This document shows, in pieces, positions 47,273 through 64,000 of a stretch of DNA of 64,000 nucleotides (position 1 is the stretch's first letter; every line of letters starts with the position of its first letter). The position numbers and the translations under genes are program-made. The DNA lies in contig JASANH010001440.1 of assembly GCA_030248295.1 (NCBI GenBank), positions 558,001 to 622,000 of the forward strand, written 5' to 3'. The notes below the pieces were generated by a model that saw only the letters and a program-made list of their open reading frames with translations, was not told the origin of the DNA and did no database searches. This DNA is from Mesodorylaimus sp. YZB2_4 (lineage: Eukaryota > Nematoda > Enoplea > Dorylaimida > Dorylaimidae).

Positions 47273-47751
47273 TTCGGTTTGGACAAATGCTGCCTGATAA
47301 TTCGAATTTTATTGGAAGACTCTTTGTCGATAAGTCACCAGTCAAACAGTTAACAATTATTTACTCATAGCGGCTACTTAAACCGAGCGACTCCTGTTGC
47401 TATGGCAACCTGCTATACGATTTGGTTATTGCTCTCCTGTAAGAGAGCGGGAAATTTGAAGAGCCGATCTTAGCAGTGGTGGGACAGCGGTCTATATACT
47501 GAGTCCCCTCTCACATGGCTAGAAATGACACTGTAATATCGTGTTCGCATTATCGATCTTACGCGCATTAGTATTCTGACTGCGCCTTGAAGTCAGAGTC
47601 AAACAGACCGTTTACCTCGAAGTCTACCCCCAACACTCAACCGTCTGCCTTCACTCCGCTCCTACGCCTTCTCTAGTCTGCGCATGAATCATAATCAAAC
47701 AGCATAAGAGAATCGGTGCGTATAACATTCGCGCGCGACATTCAAATCACT
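47273..47751. other. 5' flank of the SPATA7-like gene
   Basis: No gene seen. Likely promoter side of the minus-strand gene and left flank of the Tc1-like element. Confidence 0.35.
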
Positions 47752-49458
47752 TACACTGGTGCGCAAAAAAACCTGGCCAGTGCGCAAAACTTAAATTGGC
47801 GCTCATTCATCACCTGTAGCTGCTCCGTAGGCACCACCCTTCCTGACAACGAGTTATCTGCTGGACTCTCTGTCCTTTTCTGTGTAGAAACTACTCTTGA
47901 TTTGTATGAAACGAGCTTTTCGGTTTCGATCTCGATTGCGTAAAAGAAAATGGATGAAAAACTTGAAAATCCTGATTTCGTGATTTGGTGAATATTGAAT
48001 TATGGCTCGTCGGAATCGGTAAGTCCTAATCTTTTATCACATTTCAATGATAAGTCTAGCAGTTTGCCAGAGTAAACAAACTAAAAAAAACACCTTTTGT
48101 TCTCTATTTGATCAGTTTGATCAATCCAATCGATACTGATCACATTCATCGATTCTTTCCATATTACAAATGCAAAATAAAGAAATTTGCACTGATATGA
48201 GCTTGTGATGATTTCAGTATGCCTTTCTCGCATTTTCAGGCCAAATAAACAAGAAACTCGAATTCAATTCACGGAAGCAGAGAAAGGCATGGTGATTGCC
48301 TACTCGGATTCAAATCTTTCCTCGAGAAAAATTGTTGAGAAGATGGGCGAAAATGGAGTCGAAATATCAAAGAGTCGTGTCCAAGATATTATTAATCAAT
48401 TTAAGAAGACTGGAAATGTGTCTCGATGCAAGGGAAGCGGTCGTAAGCGATCCTCGACCAATCGAGACGATCGACGATTGAAGTGCGAAGCATTGTCGAA
48501 CCGCAAGCAATCCCTTGCCACTTTGTCAAGGCGTTTTGAAACAGCAAATGGTCGAAAATTAAGCCGAGATACCGTTCGAAGACGGTTAAAAGAACAAGGG
48601 TTGAATGTCAGACAATGCCGGCGTGTTCCAATGTTATCGAAAGCCAACAAGAAAAAGAGATTGGCCCAAGCAAAAAAATATCGCTCGAAGTCAGCCGCGT
48701 TTTGGAAGTCAGTAGTTTGGTCGGACGAAAGCAGATTTTGCATTATCTCCGACGGTCCTTAAAGGTGTATCAGGAGAAAGGGTGAAGAATACCGATCCGA
48801 TTGCACAGTGAAAACAGTCAAGAATCCGGCAGGCGTAATGGTATGAGCATGCTTTAGTGGGAAAGGAGTCAGTCGGATGTATCGGATGCCAGCCAAGGTC
48901 ACTATCAATAGCAAGGTCTATCAAGAAATTATGCGGGATTTTCTGGTGCCATTTCTCGATGAGAATCATTCGGAGGATGATTGCATCTACATGCAAGATG
49001 GTGCACCGTGCCATACGTCTGAATCGTCGATCTCTTGGTTAAAAGCTAGCAAGCAATTAGTTTTATTGACGATTGGCCTCCGCAGAGTCCAGATCTGAAC
49101 CCCATCGAGAATTTGTGGGCTTATTGCGAGAAGAAACTTCGTGATTTCCAGTTTACAAATTTGGATCAGCTGTGGGAACGCTTGAAAATTATTTGGGAGG
49201 GCGTGCCGGACGAAGTGATTGAAAAATTGATTGCTAGTATGCCTAGTCGTTTGGATGCGGTTATTAAGAATAAGGGAGGCACTACTCGTTTTTAGATGCT
49301 GATGATCGCTATAAATCGTTAATGTGGAAATAAACATCTCTGTCTGATCAGAATTGGATGGCGAATTTGATAAGCGCGCTTTGCATTTTGTTCTTTCTAT
49401 CAATAGTCGTCAAAATCTCAAAAACCAGATTGAATCATGGGTTTTGCGCACCAGTGTA
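47752..49458 (+). mobile_element. Tc1-like transposon, full length
   Basis: Element 47754-49456 (1703 bp) with 15-bp terminal inverted repeats CACTGGTGCGCAAAA at both ends and the TA target duplication of Tc1/mariner elements at 47752-47753 and 49457-49458. A second copy of part of the end (CCAGTGCGCAAAA) lies just inside the left end, near 47779. It carries one transposase gene, now broken. Confidence 0.95.
48002..49295 (+). pseudogene. Tc1-like DD34E transposase, inactivated
   Basis: Starts ATG 48002 with a 17-nt exon and an intron 48019-48239 (GTAAGT...TTTTCAG). The main exon encodes paired helix-turn-helix DNA-binding domains (SSRKIVEKMGENGVEISKSR; GRKLSRDTVRRRLKEQGLNV) with a GRKR hook, then the catalytic core. 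Acidic residues: Asp in VVWSDESRFC, Asp in YMQDGAPCH, Glu in SPDLNPIENLW. Breaks: in-frame TAA at 48760, TGA at 48844 where Trp of the VMVWACFSG-type motif is expected, and a frame change near 49070. The protein cannot be made as it stands, but the catalytic residues are still legible, so decay is moderate. Confidence 0.92.
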
Positions 49459-51104
49459 TATCGCATCGTGCTCTAATGAGGCTGTTTTAAGTGTTCGTCT
49501 GGCTCTCGGTCTCAGCATCGTGCCACATATACGTGCAATACATGCTGGAGGGCTCTTCATTGATTATAGCCACTGACCAACGGACATTCCTTTTAAAAAC
49601 TCATTCACAGTTTTTTATTGCAAAGCCTTATTAGAAATGACTGATTCAGTTACTGTAGATCCGTCACTACTCTTCCCTTTGACCATTAAACCCATCATGA
49701 ATTTGGTCGCCCCACGACAAGCAACCTGTACTATGAGGGAGTGTGGCATTGCCCCCCCCCCCCCCGGCAACTTGCTTACAGATCCCACCCAAGTCATGAG
49801 AGGCCGAGCATTTGACCTGAGGTCAGCATTTTTACCATGTCGGGATGTCGGGCATAAAAAGGAGACTAGAGGGAAGATATAGCGAATTGCTTCTTTTTGT
49901 TTCGAGATAGTCGGCAGTCTGCCTCTTTTCCAAGAAAAGCATAAAGACATTTTAAAAAATGGCGTCAATGTCTGTTCTCAGAAGAAAAGCGAAAAAGCTC
50001 AGAAGGGAAAGCAGAATGCAGATGCATCAAACTAACAGTAACGTGTTCTCTAAAGACGAAAATGGAATATTCGCGGAAATCGGTCCGCTAGGTCCGAAAG
50101 GTCCAGTTTGGACGATTCGAGTCGATGGGCACAATTGTCACGGAGCACAGTCACTTTGGTCAAGCTGCCGCCCAGTGGCGCTAGGAATCTTTTAAGAAGT
50201 CAAGGGGAGAGCGACGCGACGACCATTCATGATTGCGGGCAAGTCGTTGCTGCTGTTGCCGCTGGCATTCATCGCGCGTCGCCCATGGCCTGTTAGGATA
50301 GGCCATGGATACACTACTCAGGAAACTTCGCAGCCAAAGCTTACAGCGTGCGAGGTCGTCCGCGCAAGGCGCACGATATTGGGAAATCGGCAGTTTTGGT
50401 TTTTCACATATCTCGATAAATTGCGGATGGAACTACTGTTGAGATACTGTAGATTAATCGAAAGAGCAGAACATTTTAATCCAGTCAAGTTCTTGGTGAG
50501 TAAAATTCATTTAGGCTCTGGTATTTTAAAAACAAAAAAAAGAAACTTTTCAATTCTTTCCCAGCGAATTTTCGACGTATATGGGTTCTTGTGATTGGTC
50601 GTGTGATAAATTATGATCGATATCCCTCAGCGCTGGTTTGTGGGAGTGTCCTGATTGGTACGTCATCCCCAGGCTTGATTCCAAATATTAAGGAGATGGA
50701 AGCAACTGACGATGAATGGAAGCACCAGTTTTTTCTGAAACACATGCGAGTCAACAGGACCCCCCCATAACCCCCGTGAAGGCAAAATTTTGCCAAGGTG
50801 CCCATCTTGATCACAACCAAATTTTCAAGTAATGGGTGTTCATAAAAAATCCGTACAATCAAAAACGTTCTTTTCGTTATGTTATCGAAGAAATGGTGAA
50901 ATGAAAATTATACCAATGGAAAGAGCACGAAAACCTGCGTAAGATAAAGCTATCTTCCAGACTTACAGTACATAATAACTCCTCGCGGGTCACAACATCA
51001 ATCCGGGACTTGGCACTCAAAGTGAGAGCGTGTTCAACGGGTTGATCGATCTTTTTGGGCCAATACTTGATACGAGTGACCTTTCCCTCGAATTTCTTCT
51101 CCAT
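49459..51104. other. Unassigned region with a C14 tract
   Basis: A run of 14 C at 49752-49765. A plus-strand basic frame starts at 49959 (MASMSVLRRKAKKLRRESR) and a minus-strand frame lies at 51104-50877; neither matches a family I know. Confidence 0.35.
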
Positions 51105-54100
51105 TGTGAATTTTCACCCCTCTCGGTGTTCCAGCGGCGTTAAGTGTAACCATTCGTGGCAAAGCTGGAGTGACTCGTTATCAGAGGCAAAACACCCTAT
51201 CGCCGATTTTCTCATTAGACAACCACGCCTTTTTTTCAAATGGCAAATTGATCACGTGTATGGCCAAGAATGGCGTTTTTCTTTTAAGACTCGATCTCGA
51301 CCTTCTCGGCCAATTCTCGGGCAAGAAATCTTGCCGAAATTTTGAGTTTAGCTCCAGCTTGATAAACGGAGAGACGATCATCAAGATCAACTCCCTTGAC
51401 AATTGACTTCATTATTGAGCTAACGACAGAAAGGGCCAGATCCATCTTGGGTTTAAGCTGGCAGTCCATTTTGAGTGTCTTGGCAACATACATTTCATGC
51501 TTATCTCAATCCAATTACTTAAAGCTATAGTAGCACAAGGAGGTAGCTTTAAGGAAGGTGAGAGTGTTGTGATTGGTACGCAGTCCCCATGAAAAAATAA
51601 GGTTGGCATACTTCATTTTGCTCAGGTCCACATCACTACTTAAAAAAATGAGCTGGCCTTGCACTAAAAAATGCGCTAGCCTCAAAAAATTCGATGGCCT
51701 TGCACACCTGGCTCTGGGCGACTCCCCTGGTACTGTCAAGTGGCGGTCGACCCACCGACACGAGGCAACAGAAAGACAACGCGGGTGCGAACCGAAAGCA
51801 GTGTCAGCAAGGCTAGCGTGGACACATCGACAGATGCTTGTCCACGCTTATGCACGCAAGAAATAGATCATTTCCTGATGTATAAATCATAAGATGAAGC
51901 CAAATCTCATGAGCAGTTATAATTAAAGCATTAAATTTACTCAGCTTCAAATAGTTGTCATTACAATTTTCTTGCCTGAAGCTGCATATCTTACTTCTCA
52001 GGCAATCTGGCAGACGACAGAACCTCACAACTCACTGACTCACGACAAAGAGCTAAAACTCTGAACACTCTTTTTAGAATATGCCCCAACAGGGACTGAA
52101 CAATAGAAAAAAGGTTTCCTGCATGTAAACTGAAATATTATCTGCCACTATACACTTGTGTGTTCAACATTCCGAGCATGTGTTACCTAGGCTCCATGCG
52201 CTATTCTGCTTCGGCTAACTGCTGGATAATCTTAGGATATGTGGAGAACATCTGCAGCAGGAGAACACCAGTGCTCACCGAATTCCTCTGCAGACCCAAA
52301 TTCCATCCATGGATGAGTCTCCAAATTCATCTTCACTTTAAAGTAATATTTATAAGCACTTATAAATTTCATGCCTTGGGTCAAAAGCGCCAGGCACGCA
52401 AAACATCCCGGTGTCTGAATTTCGTTGTGCCCCGCTGCTGCTAGAATGTCTTACGAAGCTGCAGATTCATCAAAATTCCAGCCTGAGTAGAAGATTGCGC
52501 AATTAAAAGAGAGACCTGTCCTGCAAGTATAATAACATTTTCCACAACACAGCCCCTGGAATATCCACATAAAAGAGCTGCAGATGTGAGCATTTTCTAG
52601 GGGCCACCTTCCCACGCTGGTGACATAAATGAGGCTAGTTGTTATGGTCTACTTGTCAACCCTAAAACCGCGAATACATGTGACCAGCCAGAGCCAGGCA
52701 GGATCTTTCTTGATCACCTTTTGTCAGCCTGGACTGGCCTGCTCCGAAGGCGCATCAGACCACATGTACTACCTTTCCCAGCTTCATTTCATGAATTTTT
52801 CGCTAATATAGGTTTGATTTCCGTAGGGTACGAAAGGTTTCTTAGCAGTCCTACAACAAGATTTATCCCATAGTAGAGGGTCGTTCTCGATAAGTGACTG
52901 GCTTGAAAACAACGCGGTACTCTCTAATGGCATCATTCATAAAACTTGATTTTTAGCATTTATTGCGATCAGGGGTTCACTTTAAACAGATCTTGCTGAT
53001 TTTTCTGACAAAAATATGTTCAATGTCAGTGGCAAGGTCAATATACAACCAAATCAAACAAACCGTACAATAAGAAATAGAAAAGGCAATCGGCTGGAAA
53101 AGATGGCTACATTTACCAAGACTCGAGTTTAAAATGCGATATTCATAAACTCATGCCAAATTACTATACGATGACCATGCATGAAACATGCAGGTCATAA
53201 GTCGAATAGTCCTAAGATATCTTTTCACTGTATCCGTTCCTAGATTTCATGCTCCATAAAGATCCTCGCGTCTCACTAGATTCAGTGATCACTACGCGGT
53301 TCACATGGATCGATGCCATCTGGAATGCATGTCCGATGATCTATTCTGCGTCAATGTCGACTTGAGAAGATCAAATGGGAGCTGCATACTGCAAATTCCT
53401 AGGCCCTTCATAACTCTATGCAAAGTTTATGATATAGCTTCGGGAAGTTCAAAGGGATCAAGTTTTTTGGTTCCTGTTGTTCATTCAGAACCAACGATTT
53501 CACAAATTCCGCCAGGCTTCCAACTATTCCTTGCGTTAACTGTTCTTAGGTATGTCGGCAAATTTACTGATCAGCAACCTCCAATATCGATCACGGGATA
53601 GATGATGTTCCTTGACATCACTTTGTCGACCCTGCTCACGTATTTCAGTGCGCCAAGAAGGCCGAAATAACTAATAAAGATGACCAGGAAAAATCTTAAA
53701 CACTCAAGCCTCATGGGAGGTCAGCCAATACCCCATGTTAGTACTGGAACCACCATTCCTGGCGCTCACCCTCCGCCTGAGTGCTGTGGTTACAGAACCA
53801 AGTAAAATTTGTCGCACTTATTTACAATAGATGTGCTGAAGGGTTGAGCAGAACAGGAATTCATACGCGATGTGCTGGGGGCAATTGGCTTTGTGCAAAG
53901 TATATTTAAACCACCTGAAGTTCTTACACTCAAGGTCAGTGATGCACATAATTAATTTTGCTTCGAAGGCTTGCGAAACAAAACAACCTAATCTGCATGA
54001 AAATCGCTGACGCGCGTGTCCCGCTACAATTAAAAATCTTCATGCAAAAAATGGGATTAAAACAGACTAAACAGTTGCAAAAATTGAACAGTTACTATAT

Positions 54101-56047
54101 CCTAAAAGAAGAGGATGATGGGGAGTCAGGACCTACCTTAGCAAGCAGCAAGTATCAACTTTCCCCAATGCCTTAAAAATTGCTGAAATTCTATTTAAAT
54201 TTGTAACGACCTAATTTTGCTGCAATATTATCTGTAGAAGTTTCAGTTGGGAAAGTTATATTTTGAGAAATACTTCTTCAAGACCTTAGCAAAATGCGGG
54301 TATTGTTCTATAAAAAGTCATGGGAGTATTGTATTCAGACGTGCAGGTAATCTGAGTGTCCTAACTAACTATGACAATCAGAGGTTGCAAGTTATTCTAG
54401 GGCTAATCTGACCTAATATCACTCGTTTCTAAAGATAGTCCTTGTGCGACTTCTTCTTGTATAGGTCACGGGGAGATCATTTGCAATAAGACATGTTAAA
54501 TATAGCAAGAAAGAAATATCAAAGCCTTATAAGACTGAGCTGCACATTCTTTTTTCGCGGTGGACTCCTTTTTCTTTATTTCTCCTAGCTATTCGTAGCT
54601 GTTGCTCTGAGCGTTCATCGACCCAGGCGCGGATGGATGGCTAGGAAGAGCGGATTAGACTGCTCGTTCGCTCACTGTTCTTGGACGGAAGGGCTTAGCC
54701 GGCTCGGCTGGTACGTACCACGCATCTAGGGTCAAAGTTAGAGGCCTCAGCCGGATACGTAGAAGGAGAGGGGAGGAGAAGGTTCAGGATGACTTTGACG
54801 AAGCGGCCGCGCGCATCCGCCGTGCGAACGGCCGTCGAGCAAAACGACGTTCGATCGATAGAGTAAAGCTCGCCTAGCCTGACGCACGTTCGGCATTTGA
54901 TCGATCTCACTGACGCTTACGCCCATTTCCTCGTTGCCAACCCGGCTAGCTTTATTGGGCGAGGTCGTGTTCAACGTTAAATCGAAACCGGGCGATGGAC
55001 TAACGAAGCCATGAACTCAAGGCTGCACTGCCCTATAAATCCTGTTTTCTAACACGGACATCATAAAAATAATAAAGTGCAGAGAGTCTGGAACCGTGTC
55101 AATCCATTATTGAACTTTTCCATATTTTGGCATTCTCTACTGCGCGTTAGGTGTTCAAAAACTCGAGACAAAACTAACTGGGCGCGATTATTTGAATGGC
55201 GGGAATTCAAATAGTCACAGCACGCATGTTGCTGATAAAACTGTAAGTATCATCTTTATGTTTTCAGCTTATCAGTGAAGGCGTGGCCACGGTTTACTCT
55301 TTGCTATAAAATTCTTTTGTGCATAAACGCTCTCTCAGCTGGTTGCTGCCGGCCTGCTGGCCACCTAAGAGCAACCGACTTGACGACGAGCGAGCGAATA
55401 AGCGTTTCGGCTTTAGCTGTTAGCATAATGACGAAGGGTCGACGACCGGGGCGCCGCCAGCTTCCTACACACTTTTCTGCACACTATTGACGAGCGATAC
55501 GACGAGGACGCGGCAACGAACACACACACCCGTTCGAGTTGAACAGTGCTCGAGGCTGCTCGCCCGACGAGAAGCTGCCCGTTTCTGCTTCGGCGTCCAG
55601 ATCGAGACGCATATTCAATCTTGGTACTTGGTGCAAGCAGCCAAGGGTGTCGCTTTGCCTGACAATAGCTTCGACAGGCAACAAATTTTGCTGCCACCTA
55701 AAATCGGTTAGTGATTACTCTACCAAATTCGTCCCTTTCAATACATCGAAAATTATTTGTGCGCTTTCCAAACGCGATCCATTTAGAATATTTCCCTGAC
55801 GCAAATACACTTTATACGACTGGTTGGCGTGTGGATAATTGGCGATTCACATTAACTTAACTTCCTCATTTTTATCATTAGCGCTCACTTCATTTGTCCC
55901 CGGCCTGTAACCTAGTCGAATTCGCTCGTCATTTCGATTCTCTTTTGTACATTCCGATTCTGGTCACCCGAATTCTGCCTTCATATCGAACTTGTCCTTA
56001 CGCCAAATATCTTGCAATAGGCTCATCTGTTTGTCGATCGATCGATC
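51105..56047. other. Long gene-poor stretch left of the PKC gene
   Basis: Nearly 5 kb with only short, unrelated frames. 54600-55000 and 55370-55570 are more GC-rich than their surroundings and may be promoter-proximal sequence of the PKC gene or an untranslated first exon. No repeat or RNA gene recognised. Confidence 0.35.
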
Positions 56048-63950
<7,903 letters not shown>

Positions 63951-64000
63951 GTGAGTCCTTCTATTTTAGAACTCGTATGTAATTTACGGGTATTTATTTT

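Noticed and set aside
49959-50195. Basic plus-strand frame starting MASMSVLRRKAKKLRRESR.
   Set aside because: Short, no family match and no convincing splice continuation; the Lys/Arg-rich start can arise by chance.
51284-51493. Minus-strand frame PKMDLALSVVSSIMKSIVKG that looks helical.
   Set aside because: Isolated, no splice partners, no family match.

Overview
The window is eukaryotic. Every recognisable gene is split by GT-AG introns (many only 50-300 bp, with T-rich YAG acceptors). The families are animal ones: an SLC22 transporter, an astacin protease with two ShK domains, a LAMP-type lysosomal protein, TECPR1, a SPATA7-like protein and a novel protein kinase C. The astacin-plus-ShK architecture, compact introns and Tc1, hAT and TRIM-like repeats suggest a nematode, perhaps a non-rhabditid one. 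The taxon is an inference and no marker in the window settles it.

Layout, left to right. (1) 815-3144 (+): most of an SLC22 organic-ion transporter, N-terminal exons not found, followed at 3381-4071 by a complete small LTR element (TRIM). (2) 4563-8582 (-): RRP36, a ribosome-biogenesis factor, whose first intron holds a 1.5 kb hAT-like element that itself received a tRNA-related insertion. (3) 9622-11881 (+): GDPGP1, divergent from RRP36. (4) 12-18 kb: repeat-rich, with degraded TIR elements, a Ty3/Gypsy integrase tail, a non-LTR reverse-transcriptase relic and a second tRNA-like copy. (5) 18402-19190 (-): relic of a seven-helix receptor. (6) 20783-23157 (-): secreted astacin with two ShK domains. 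(7) 24464-27564 (-): LAMP-like membrane protein, first intron carrying a second hAT-like copy. (8) 27.6-30.2 kb: non-coding, with a small TIR element. (9) 30182-32416 (-): secreted protein with 20 cysteines, not recognised. (10) 33752-38351 (-): TECPR1. (11) 39772-40271 (+): small secreted cysteine-rich protein. (12) 42169-47272 (-): long SPATA7-like protein. (13) 47754-49456: complete but decayed Tc1-like transposon. (14) 49.5-56 kb: no gene I can support. (15) 56048-63950 and beyond (+): novel PKC of the epsilon/eta type, running off the right edge.

The exon chains were checked by reading phase: the coding lengths of the SLC22, RRP36, GDPGP1, astacin, LAMP, TECPR1, 20-Cys and PKC models each add up to whole codons. 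The genes are unrelated housekeeping, lysosomal/autophagy, secreted and signalling functions; nothing shows them working as a cluster. I did not find a coherent undescribed system. The best leads are the TRIM with its structured LTRs, the hAT-like family with perfect 8-bp target duplications, the tRNA-like repeat family, and the 20-cysteine secreted protein.
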